Source of the DNA: Rhodospirillales bacterium
GTDB lineage: Bacteria > Pseudomonadota > Alphaproteobacteria > Rhodospirillales_A > Casp-alpha2
Length of the DNA: 5,218 bases
NCBI GenBank assembly: GCA_016763915.1
Contig: JAESSX010000069.1
Location: 1-5,218 of the forward strand
Direction of reading: 5' to 3'
Shown here one piece after another: positions 1 to 5,021 of the stretch (the first letter of the stretch is position 1; the number at the start of each line of letters is the position of its first letter). Position numbers and translations under genes: made by a program. Under the pieces are notes generated by a model. That model was not told the DNA's origin, searched no databases, and worked only from the letters and a program-made list of their open reading frames with translations.

Positions 1-464
1 ATGGCCGGCATATCCAGATGGTTGGTGGGCTCGTCGAGAAGCAGGATGTCGGGCTTGGGCGCCAGGGCGCGGGCGAGGGCGCAACGCCTGGCCTCGCCGC
101 CGGAAAGCCGTTCCGGGTTTTCCTCGCCGGTTAAGCCCAACAGGTCCAGCAGGTGTTGGGCCCGGTGCGAATAGTCCCCCGGGGCGAGGCCGTCCTCGAC
201 GTAGTCCAGGGTGGTATCGTGTCCTGAAAAATCGGGTTCCTGGGGCAGATAGCGGATGGTCGTGCCCGGCTGAACAAAGCGCTCGCCCGTGTCGGATTCG
301 ACCAGACCGGCAGCGATCTTGAGCAGGGTCGACTTGCCGGAGCCGTTGCGCCCGACCAGGCAAAGCCTCTCCCCCCGGGACACCGAAAGCTCGGCCCCCT
401 CAAGAAGGGGCGTCCCTCCAAAGGTCAGGTAAATGTCGCGAAGCATGAGAATTGGCGGGGCCAT
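1..464 (-). CDS. ABC-F family ATPase, Uup-like (partial, N-terminal 154 residues)
   Basis: Seen: starting from ATG at 464 the first nucleotide-binding domain of an ABC ATPase is readable. The Walker A GRNGSGKST is at residues 38-46, the Q-loop glutamine at 75 (YLPQEP), the signature LSGGE at 120-124, and Walker B followed by LLLDEPTNHLD at 141-151. The frame is open to the left edge. Known: the DEPTNHLD block and the lack of a membrane domain mark the ABC-F family, soluble paired ATPases that act on ribosomes; the opening style (LLEGAELSVSRGERLCLVGRNG) is closest to Uup. The stretch between Q-loop and signature is short compared with E. coli Uup, which I associate with alphaproteobacterial forms. 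The second ATPase domain lies outside the window. An AAGG ten bases before the ATG is a modest ribosome binding site. A role in translation or DNA metabolism is inferred from the family only. No neighbour belongs to an evident operon with it. Confidence 0.93.
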   Translation of the reverse strand, partial: MAPPILMLRDIYLTFGGTPLLEGAELSVSRGERLCLVGRNGSGKSTLLKIAAGLVESDTGERFVQPGTTIRYLPQEPDFSGHDTTLDYVEDGLAPGDYSHRAQHLLDLLGLTGEENPERLSGGEARRCALARALAPKPDILLLDEPTNHLDMPA

Positions 465-504
465 GGATTACTTGCCTTGTTGTTTTCGGGCGTCGTCAAC
501 TTAC

Positions 505-533
505 TAAATTTCCATGAGGAAACACGCCGTCAA
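505..533 (-). promoter_or_regulatory. Possible promoter of the ABC-F gene
   Basis: On the minus strand TTGACG (528-533), five of six matches to a -35 box, is followed after 17 bases by AATTTA (505-510), a poor -10. The spacing and distance to the ATG (about 40 bases) fit a sigma-70 promoter, but the weak -10 keeps this tentative. A perfect palindrome at 542-553 lies just upstream of the -35 box. Confidence 0.25.
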
Positions 534-634
534 CGGAACCTGACAACGTTGTCTGACGGGCGCACACGATATCCAGATGAAGAGAGCCTTAAGTTCTTTG
601 ACTGCATGCGGGAACAGGGAAACAGGTTTGTGCA

Positions 635-712
635 TTGATTAGCAAGGCGTGGCAAGATGGTTTCCGGTGCGGGTGGTCTGTAGCCCAGCGAACGTCCGGG
701 CGGGGTTCGGTT
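635..712 (-). pseudogene. IS3-type transposase C-terminal remnant
   Basis: Seen: reading the minus strand from about 712 gives NRTPPGRSLGYRPPAPETILP. Known: the very end of many IS3-type transposases with an rve/DDE integrase core reads ...RPHSSLGYRPPAPE..., including many from alphaproteobacteria. The match SLGYRPPAPETI is too specific to be chance. Upstream (above about 712) no integrase core can be read, and after the motif the frame continues for about 34 unrelated-looking residues to a TGA at 530-532 instead of stopping promptly. This is therefore a fragment of a few dozen codons, non-functional, left by an old insertion. I could not identify terminal inverted repeats or a target duplication, so the element's boundaries are unknown. 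Which IS group it came from is inferred from the motif alone. Confidence 0.7.
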
Positions 713-713
713 C

Positions 714-724
714 TGTCCGCTAAT
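714..724 (-). repeat. Half copy of the dispersed palindrome
   Basis: TGTCCGCTAAT here is the exact reverse complement of ATTAGCGGACA (3707-3717), part of the palindrome at 3689-3720. No second full arm follows, only a short CGGAACC that can fold back weakly. It abuts the transposase remnant, so the element may have been cut by that event. An 11-base match alone is modest evidence. Confidence 0.4.
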
Positions 725-788
725 CGGAACCAATTCGGCTCACGAAAAAAATGGAATATTCAAAACTGTTTTGGAGGCAGCGTTAAAC

Positions 789-812
789 GTCTGCTTTACC
801 CCGAAAGCGGAC
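789..812. repeat. Dispersed palindrome, copy 1
   Basis: Nine-base arms GTCTGCTTT (789-797) and AAAGCGGAC (804-812) pair with one G-T wobble around a six-base loop. A run of five T follows on the plus strand at 814-818, but no plus-strand gene ends here, so a terminator role is unlikely. The same arms recur at 3939-3967 and, more loosely, at 3689-3720 and 4891-4912. Confidence 0.8.
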
Positions 813-833
813 CTTTTTCAGCACCGGCATTTA

Positions 834-860
834 TGATCGAAAACGAATTTGGTTCGATCA
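834..860 (-). terminator. Inverted repeat just past the UPF0182 stop, possible terminator
   Basis: TGATCGAA (834-841) and TTCGATCA (853-860) form a perfect 8-bp stem with an 11-base loop, starting four bases after the TGA of the UPF0182 gene. The position suits a 3'-end hairpin for that transcript. The stem is only half GC and no T tract follows on the minus strand, so it would be a weak intrinsic terminator or a stability hairpin. Confidence 0.35.
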
Positions 861-864
861 CGTC

Positions 865-3579
865 TCATTGCTCACCGAGCAGGTCTTTGAGCATCTTCAT
901 CGCATTGCCAAATTTTTCCCAGTCACCGATACGGAGTGCCTCCTCTGCGGCTTTCAGGGCCGCTTTTGCCTGTGGCGTTCGGTCGGCGTCGACAGGAACA
1001 GGGGTTTTGGCCGGCAGCTGTTCGTTGGTTCCATAAACGACGCTTATCGCCTCTTCGAGGCTCGGCTTCATGCCCAGGCGTTCGCCGTCGCTCACAATGA
1101 TGCGTTTCAACTGAGGAATCGCTGAATTCTCGGCGATGAGATAAACGGGCTCCACATAGAGAAACGACTGCTCAATCGGGATTACGAGGAGATTTCCCCG
1201 AATGACACGTGAGCCGCGCTGATCCCAGAGCGACAGCTGCTGGGAGATGAGTGTGTCCTGGTCGATCTTCGCTTCGATCTGGATGGGACCCAAAATCAAA
1301 CGTTCCTTGGAGAGCTTGTAGACGATCAGCTGTCCGTAATCGGGAAAATCGTTCCGCGCGGCCATCCATGCGATCATGTTGGCTCGATTGGCCGGTGTCA
1401 GGGGGGTCATGAGAAGAAACTGAAGCCGGTCTTCCTCCGGAAGTTTCATCAACACGTAGTACGGCCGCATTTGAATCACTTCTCCGCCGTACTTCTCCCG
1501 TGGCACCGTCCACAGATCCTCGGCGTTGTAGAAGACCTGCGGAACGGTCATGTGGTAGACGTTGTATTTCTCCACCTGTGCCTGAAAAAGATCTTGCGGA
1601 TACCGCAAGTGCCGACGCAGATCTTCCGGCATTTCGTCAAACGGCTTGAACAACGCGGGCATCGACCGGCGATAAACACCCAGCACGGGATCCTCTTGAT
1701 CGATGACGTAGAAGGTCAAATCTCCATGGTACGCGTCGACCACGACTTTGAGCGAGTTTCGGATGTAGTTAAATCTTTCGGTCGAGGGCTCGGAATAGGG
1801 GAACATGGAGGAAACGGTGTAGGCATCTTGAATCCATAATAATCGCCCCTCACTGACGGTCATATACGGATCCCGGTCCAGGCGCAGGAACGGTGCGACC
1901 CGCTGCACCCGATCCTTAATTGGACGCCAAAACTGAATGCGGCTTTCGGGCCCTGTGTATGAGGTGATAAATATGTTGATATCGAATTGGTGCCAGGCGA
2001 ATAGCAGCCTCTTCCAAAAGCTGTTCAACAGTACGCCGCCCCTTCCAAAATAACGGACGTAGACGTTCTTGTCCCCGTGGGGGTAGTCGAACTCGGGTAT
2101 GGAGGTCGACACGATTTGATAGCTGGACATGGTCTCGCCGTAATAAATCGCGGGATTTGAGATTGTCAGTCCGGCTTCGCTTTTGGGCGGGATATCCTTA
2201 ACGACAAGGACCGGTCCCCCTTCCTCGTCTTTCTTCGCGGTCAAGCTCATCGCCAATCCGTAACCGTGGGTGAACTGCAGGCGCCGGTTGACCCACCGGT
2301 CGGCCTTGCCCGGAAGACGCTCGGAAAGTTCGCGCGGAGCCAGCATGACCTGTCGTGTGGTACCGCCCAACCGGTAGCGTTCCACGTCGACGTCGCTGAA
2401 CTCGTAATAGGCGCGAATCCGTTGAATTTGCCGGAAAGTCTCACTGAGCGGCCGCCAGTCCCATAGCCGAATGTTGTCAATCGTCTCTTTGTTCCGCTCG
2501 AGGGCGGCTGAGGTTATCTCCTTCGTGGCGGCGTAAGACCGCTCTTCCACGCGATCCAATTGATAGGCGGTTCGCGTGAACGCGATGTTGTGCCGTAGAT
2601 ACGGGGTCTCCAGTTCCAGTTCGTTCGGTGCCACGACGAAAGATTGCACGGCCGCAGGCACAACCACGACCGAGAGAAAATAGATCACTAAATATCCACC
2701 CGAAATTATGACCAACACGGGGCCCCCCCGCATTGACCTGGGGAACAGGTAGATGGCTGCCAGGCTGACGGTGGCGCCGGTCACGACCCATATGCCCGGG
2801 AGCAACACGTTTACGTCCGTATAACCCGCACCGTATACGGCGCCGCGGGTGGATTGCAGGATGTCAAACCTGTCCAGGTAAAAGCCCCACGCGAGCGCCA
2901 CAAGAAAAAGCACCAGGTTCGACAGGATATGCCAGAGAACCCGCGGTGGCGCCTCAGGCCCCTGTCGCCAACTGATCGTAAGGCTGCCGTCACGGAAATA
3001 ACCAACGAGGAGAAGAATAGAAGCGATCAGACTTACGGTAAGCAGACTGTCCTGAAGTGACTCATAAAGGGGAAGCTCGAAAAGATAGAATCCAATGTCG
3101 CGGCCATAAATTGGGTCCGTCTGGCCATAAGGCCCGGACCACCAGTATAGAAGCAGGGTGTCCCACTGGTTGTAATGGAAGAAGCCAATTACGAGTGCAA
3201 TGGCGAGGGCCAGGAGAAGCAGGACGCCCGGCATGCGGCCGCCTGGATTTTGGCTGCCGGCTTTCTGTTCAAAACTGGTCTTGATGAAGTCGGCCGTCGC
3301 CGGGTGAAAACCGGCTTGAGTTGTCAGCCCGGAAACAAGGGTGCGGATATCAAGAAGGGCGGCAAAGATCCGGAAGTTGACCCAGAAATAGAGGAATATG
3401 GACATAAAGGCCGCCAGGAAGAAACCGACCTTGAGGAGCCGGATCCTCCAAAAGACGCTCTCAAAGGCCAGCGCCTCGAACCAGAGGTATTCAGCCAGCC
3501 AGTCGACGAATTTGAATAAACTGATAATAACCGCCAGGCCAATGAGAACGGCCTTGGCTCGAGACGAGAGGTACTGCAC
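865..3579 (-). CDS. UPF0182 (COG1615) family membrane protein
   Basis: Seen: a complete 904-residue protein with about seven hydrophobic helices in its first third (roughly 8-28, 48-73, 117-136, 178-195, 217-235, 258-279, 286-312), then a long soluble part with family-typical blocks: TPYLRHNIAFTRTAYQLD (325-342), the NIRLWDWRP block (369-377), FDYPHGDKNVYVRYFGRGGV (497-516) and FNYIRNSLKVVVDAYHGDLTFYV (603-625). A proline-rich linker (about 855-870) leads to a helical tail with GDWEKFG (885-891). Known: this matches the uncharacterised UPF0182/COG1615 family in length and layout; to my knowledge no biochemical role is established, so none is given. By topology most of the protein would lie on one side of the inner membrane, probably outside. 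Start: GTG at 3579, with GGAGG five bases upstream and an in-frame TAA about 24 bases upstream, so no longer form is possible. Odd: the gene is near 50% GC in stretches I counted against 65-70% in the aldolase, and the family is familiar from actinobacteria and cyanobacteria rather than alphaproteobacteria, so acquisition by transfer is plausible. Confidence 0.95.
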   Translation of the reverse strand: MQYLSSRAKAVLIGLAVIISLFKFVDWLAEYLWFEALAFESVFWRIRLLKVGFFLAAFMSIFLYFWVNFRIFAALLDIRTLVSGLTTQAGFHPATADFIKTSFEQKAGSQNPGGRMPGVLLLLALAIALVIGFFHYNQWDTLLLYWWSGPYGQTDPIYGRDIGFYLFELPLYESLQDSLLTVSLIASILLLVGYFRDGSLTISWRQGPEAPPRVLWHILSNLVLFLVALAWGFYLDRFDILQSTRGAVYGAGYTDVNVLLPGIWVVTGATVSLAAIYLFPRSMRGGPVLVIISGGYLVIYFLSVVVVPAAVQSFVVAPNELELETPYLRHNIAFTRTAYQLDRVEERSYAATKEITSAALERNKETIDNIRLWDWRPLSETFRQIQRIRAYYEFSDVDVERYRLGGTTRQVMLAPRELSERLPGKADRWVNRRLQFTHGYGLAMSLTAKKDEEGGPVLVVKDIPPKSEAGLTISNPAIYYGETMSSYQIVSTSIPEFDYPHGDKNVYVRYFGRGGVLLNSFWKRLLFAWHQFDINIFITSYTGPESRIQFWRPIKDRVQRVAPFLRLDRDPYMTVSEGRLLWIQDAYTVSSMFPYSEPSTERFNYIRNSLKVVVDAYHGDLTFYVIDQEDPVLGVYRRSMPALFKPFDEMPEDLRRHLRYPQDLFQAQVEKYNVYHMTVPQVFYNAEDLWTVPREKYGGEVIQMRPYYVLMKLPEEDRLQFLLMTPLTPANRANMIAWMAARNDFPDYGQLIVYKLSKERLILGPIQIEAKIDQDTLISQQLSLWDQRGSRVIRGNLLVIPIEQSFLYVEPVYLIAENSAIPQLKRIIVSDGERLGMKPSLEEAISVVYGTNEQLPAKTPVPVDADRTPQAKAALKAAEEALRIGDWEKFGNAMKMLKDLLGEQ

Positions 3580-3584
3580 AACAA

Positions 3585-3589
3585 CCTCC
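3585..3589 (-). promoter_or_regulatory. Ribosome binding site fixing the GTG start of the UPF0182 gene
   Basis: The minus strand reads GGAGG, five bases ahead of GTG at 3579. No ATG suits the frame nearby, and an in-frame stop lies a little upstream, so this site decides the unusual GTG start. Confidence 0.8.
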
Positions 3590-3637
3590 GCTTCAGCCGT
3601 TTAAGCCGGCAACTGCCGGAACGGCATTCCTCGACAC

Positions 3638-3666
3638 ATTATAGATGCTAGCGGGCGTCATTCTAG
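3638..3666 (-). promoter_or_regulatory. Probable UPF0182 promoter: exact -10, poor -35
   Basis: On the minus strand an exact TATAAT lies at 3638-3643, giving a start of transcription near 3631 and a leader of about 50 bases. The hexamer at the expected -35 position, CTAGAA (3661-3666, 17-base spacer), matches TTGACA poorly. An imperfect inverted repeat GATGCTAG / CTAGCGCATC (3644-3651 and 3663-3672) covers the spacer and -35 zone and could bind a regulator. The leader contains a small stable hairpin at 3606-3619. Confidence 0.4.
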
Positions 3667-3688
3667 CGCATCCTCGAATGCATCCGGC

Positions 3689-3720
3689 CGATGTCCGCTT
3701 AGGGCTATTAGCGGACATCG
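3689..3720. repeat. Dispersed palindrome, copy 2
   Basis: Perfect 11-base arms CGATGTCCGCT (3689-3699) and AGCGGACATCG (3710-3720) surround a ten-base loop. The core TGTCCGCTT / AGCGGACA is shared with the other copies, and the left arm plus loop start (GCTTAGGG) matches the copy after the aldolase. It lies about 45 bases upstream of the UPF0182 -10 box, so an operator role is possible, but recurrence elsewhere points to a repeat family. Confidence 0.8.
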
Positions 3721-3789
3721 CGCCAGGATTACAAAACATTACAAATGAATAGAGTTTCAGACATACGGCGGTTACTTTGATCGAGCAGA

Positions 3790-3855
3790 ATGTACAAGTC
3801 AGAGGGTTGCCCCCCATTTGCCGTCCCCCACGGACCTCTGACACTTCCATGTTAG
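3790..3855 (+). CDS. Possible 21-residue small ORF overlapping the candidate RNA
   Basis: An ATG at 3790 opens a 21-codon frame ending at TAG 3853-3855; the product would begin MYKSEGCPPF and end LTLPC, with two cysteines and five prolines. An in-frame TGA lies directly upstream (3778-3780), so it is not the tail of a longer protein. It stops five bases before a strong terminator, as a last gene in a transcript would. Against it: there is no good ribosome binding site (only GAG about six bases ahead), I recognise no family, and the same bases form RNA structure. A random frame of this size is common. It may be a leader peptide, a dual-function RNA, or nothing. Confidence 0.2.
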   Translation: MYKSEGCPPFAVPHGPLTLPC

Positions 3856-3859
3856 AACT

Positions 3860-3885
3860 ACCGGCCCTAAATGGGCCGGTTTTTT
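3860..3885 (+). terminator. Strong intrinsic terminator
   Basis: ACCGGCCC (3860-3867) and GGGCCGGT (3873-3880) form a perfect 8-bp, nearly all-GC stem with a five-base loop (TAAAT), followed directly by six T (3880-3885). The T tract is only on the plus strand side, so it ends a rightward transcript. No recognised rightward gene lies upstream, which is the main argument for a transcript starting in the gap before it. It would also insulate the aldolase from upstream reading. Confidence 0.88.
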
Positions 3886-3938
3886 CATCGCATTCTATGC
3901 CGCCAGACTACGGCGAACCTTCTGCCATCGCGTGATTT

Positions 3939-3967
3939 ATGTCTGCTTTCCGCCCGAAAGCGGACAT
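3939..3967. repeat. Dispersed palindrome, copy 3
   Basis: Twelve-base arms ATGTCTGCTTTC (3939-3950) and GAAAGCGGACAT (3956-3967) pair with a single G-T wobble around a CGCCC loop. This is the longest copy in the window. It shares its GTCTGCTTT / AAAGCGGAC arms exactly with the copy at 789-812, in the same orientation, although the flanking bases differ. Confidence 0.85.
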
Positions 3968-4043
3968 TCGTTGCGGTCAGTTCAATGCGCGCCGGAAGTT
4001 CGATGATGTGCCGAATTTTTCCCCACCGCGGGTTTCCTCGGGT

Positions 4044-4072
4044 TTGAACTTTGACCCATACAAGATTATCCT
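4044..4072 (+). promoter_or_regulatory. Weak candidate promoter of the aldolase gene
   Basis: TTGAAC (4044-4049), 17 bases, then TATCCT (4067-4072): each box matches the sigma-70 consensus at four of six positions. The implied leader would be only about 12 bases and would begin at the ribosome binding site, so another promoter is quite possible. Confidence 0.2.
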
Positions 4073-4077
4073 CAACC

Positions 4078-4084
4078 GGGGAGG
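4078..4084 (+). promoter_or_regulatory. Ribosome binding site of the aldolase gene
   Basis: GGGGAGG lies six bases before ATG 4091. It is a near-ideal Shine-Dalgarno site and selects this start over later in-frame methionines such as residue 22. Confidence 0.8.
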
Positions 4085-4090
4085 CGTCTC

Positions 4091-4885
4091 ATGAACAGCG
4101 GCGCAAGCAAACACAAGACCAAGTCCGATTTTGAGGCCCGGGCAACAAAGGAGATGAACGAACACCTTGCCCGGCCGGAGCAATGGACGATCACCCAGAA
4201 GTTGGCCCTGACGGCGCGCATACTGGCCGCCGAGGGCCACGGCTCGGCGCTGGCGGGCCAGGTCACGGCCCGGGGCGAGACGCCGAAGACCATGTGGACG
4301 GCCAAATTCGGCCTCGGCCTTGATGAAATCAACGCCAGCGATTTTATTCTGGTCGATGACGACCTGATCGTGCTCGAAGGAACCGGCATGCCGAACCCGT
4401 CGAACCGGTTCCACCTATGGATTTACCGCGCGCGGGCGGACGTCGCCTGCGTCGTTCATACGCACCCGCCCAATGTTTCGGCGCTTGCCATGATCGGCGT
4501 GCCCCTGATCGCGTCCCACATGGACACGGCCATGTTCTTCGAGGACTGTGCCTGGCTCCCGGAATGGCCCGGGCCGCCCATCGGCGATGAGGAGGGCGAC
4601 CTGATCACCACGGCGCTCGGCGACAAACGCTCCATCCTGCTTGCTCACCACGGCCAGCTTTGCGCCGGCGAGACGGTGGAACAGGCCGCCGTCCTTGCCT
4701 TCCATTTCGAACGCGCGGCGAAGATGCAGCTCCAGGCCATGGCGGCCGGCGAGATCAAGCCGCTGCCGCCGGAAGCCGGACGCCATGCCCACGACTACCG
4801 CCTCAAGGAAGCCCCCCTGAACGCCACCTTCGACTACTACGCCCGCAAGGTCCTGCGCCGCGACGGTGAAGGCGTGCTGGCCTGA
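4091..4885 (+). CDS. Class II aldolase/adducin family protein
   Basis: Seen: a complete 264-residue protein. The metal-site pair lies in VVHTHPP (His123, His125) and the third histidine in LLAHHGQL (His187), matching His92, His94 and His155 of E. coli L-fuculose-phosphate aldolase. Other family blocks are FGLGLDEINASD (73-84), VLEGTGMPNPSNRFH (94-108), SHMDTAMFFEDCAWL (142-156) and GDKRSILLAHHGQL (177-190). Known: the fold is the zinc-dependent class II aldolase/adducin N-terminal domain, whose members cleave or isomerise sugar phosphates and related compounds in the cytoplasm. Odd: the catalytic glutamate of FucA (Glu73) aligns with serine 104 in PNPSNRFH. I believe a whole alphaproteobacterial and pseudomonad subgroup reads PNP[AS]NRFH, so the lack is probably a subgroup trait and the reaction may not be FucA-like. 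The substrate cannot be named. The N-terminal 30 residues are extra and charged. It stands alone, divergent from UPF0182 and convergent with the hydrolase. Confidence 0.93.
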   Translation: MNSGASKHKTKSDFEARATKEMNEHLARPEQWTITQKLALTARILAAEGHGSALAGQVTARGETPKTMWTAKFGLGLDEINASDFILVDDDLIVLEGTGMPNPSNRFHLWIYRARADVACVVHTHPPNVSALAMIGVPLIASHMDTAMFFEDCAWLPEWPGPPIGDEEGDLITTALGDKRSILLAHHGQLCAGETVEQAAVLAFHFERAAKMQLQAMAAGEIKPLPPEAGRHAHDYRLKEAPLNATFDYYARKVLRRDGEGVLA

Positions 4886-4890
4886 CCGGT

Positions 4891-4912
4891 TCTGCTTAGG
4901 GGCGAAAGCAGA
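4891..4912. repeat. Dispersed palindrome, copy 4, just after the aldolase stop
   Basis: TCTGCTT (4891-4897) and AAGCAGA (4906-4912) form a 7-bp stem with an eight-base loop beginning five bases after the aldolase TGA, and four T follow at 4916-4919. It could help end or protect the aldolase transcript, though the stem is short and the T tract brief. The bases from 4905 to 4929 match 804-828 at 20 of 25 positions, so the likeness to copy 1 runs past the palindrome itself. Confidence 0.65.
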
Positions 4913-4960
4913 CCATTTTCAGGGCTGGCGGTAAGGTCTGGTGATGACCCAGCTCGGACA

Positions 4961-4988
4961 TTCAGCGCCAATCCTGCGTCACGCTGAA
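4961..4988. repeat. Inverted repeat in the convergent gap
   Basis: TTCAGCG (4961-4967) and CGCTGAA (4982-4988) are perfect 7-base arms with a 14-base loop, midway between the two converging genes. Without a T tract on either strand it is not a clear terminator. It could still form a hairpin in either 3' end. Confidence 0.4.
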
Positions 4989-5021
4989 GAGCGAGGGGGC
5001 GGTGTGGCACTCGCGGGGCCG

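Larger units (their letters stand above)
465..864. other. Intergenic region with transposase remnant and palindromes
   Basis: This 400-base gap separates two minus-strand genes. It contains a decayed transposase C-terminus (about 635-712), a half copy (714-724) and a full copy (789-812) of the dispersed palindrome, a 27-base inverted repeat just beyond the UPF0182 stop (834-860), and a perfect 12-base palindrome GACAACGTTGTC (542-553) upstream of the ABC-F gene. I see no tRNA or intact gene. The reading frames crossing it are short and carry no recognisable domain apart from the transposase tail. Confidence 0.7.
3790..3885 (+). ncRNA. Candidate small RNA with a C-rich hairpin loop
   Basis: Seen: GTCAGAGG (3798-3805) pairs perfectly with CCTCTGAC (3835-3842). 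Inside, CCGT (3821-3824) and ACGG (3830-3833) close a hairpin whose loop is CCCCC, and a second C run (CCCCCC, 3810-3815) is unpaired. After a linker comes a strong intrinsic terminator at 3860-3885. No recognised gene precedes it on this strand. Known: small regulatory RNAs in bacteria, including alphaproteobacteria, often expose C-rich loops that pair with Shine-Dalgarno sequences. Inferred: a trans-acting RNA of about 100 bases. The 5' end is not determined, since I find no convincing promoter. The alternative is a tiny coding unit over the same bases. Confidence 0.4.
3580..4090. other. Divergent intergenic region with promoter, palindromes and a small plus-strand unit
   Basis: This 511-base gap separates the divergent UPF0182 and aldolase genes. 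From left to right it holds the UPF0182 ribosome binding site and a leader hairpin (CCGGC 3606-3610 / GCCGG 3615-3619), an exact TATAAT on the minus strand (3638-3643), a loose inverted repeat (3644-3672), palindrome copy 2 (3689-3720), a doubled ATTACAAA (3728-3745), a candidate small RNA or mini-gene ending in a strong terminator (3790-3885), palindrome copy 3 (3939-3967), and a possible aldolase promoter and ribosome binding site. Confidence 0.75.

Noticed and set aside
131..421. A minus-strand open frame of 96 codons overlapping the ABC-F gene in another frame
   Set aside because: The other frame gives an uninterrupted ABC ATPase with Walker A, signature and Walker B; this one is a high-GC shadow.
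789..818. Palindrome copy 1 plus T run as an intrinsic terminator
   Set aside because: The T run is on the plus strand, but the flanking genes are both on the minus strand; on the minus strand no T tract follows.
635..1036. A plus-strand open frame of 133 codons running from the left gap into the UPF0182 gene
   Set aside because: Over half of it is antisense to a certain gene, it has no recognisable domain, and its upstream part overlaps the transposase remnant and palindrome copy 1.
3593..3850. A minus-strand open frame of 85 codons in the divergent gap
   Set aside because: It runs through palindrome copy 2, the UPF0182 promoter and the candidate RNA, has no ribosome binding site I can see, and its translation looks like no family.
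3780..3885. A tRNA, SRP RNA, 6S RNA or known riboswitch in the divergent gap
   Set aside because: No cloverleaf, CCA end, or conserved core of these RNAs could be recognised, and no gene follows the terminator closely enough for a riboswitch.
3689..3967. A CRISPR array made of the repeated palindromes
   Set aside because: The copies are unevenly spaced across the window, differ in sequence and loop length, and have no uniform spacers or cas genes nearby.
3977..4414. A minus-strand open frame of 145 codons opposite the aldolase start
   Set aside because: It is antisense to clear aldolase motifs including the start and ribosome binding site; long antisense frames are expected in high-GC genes.
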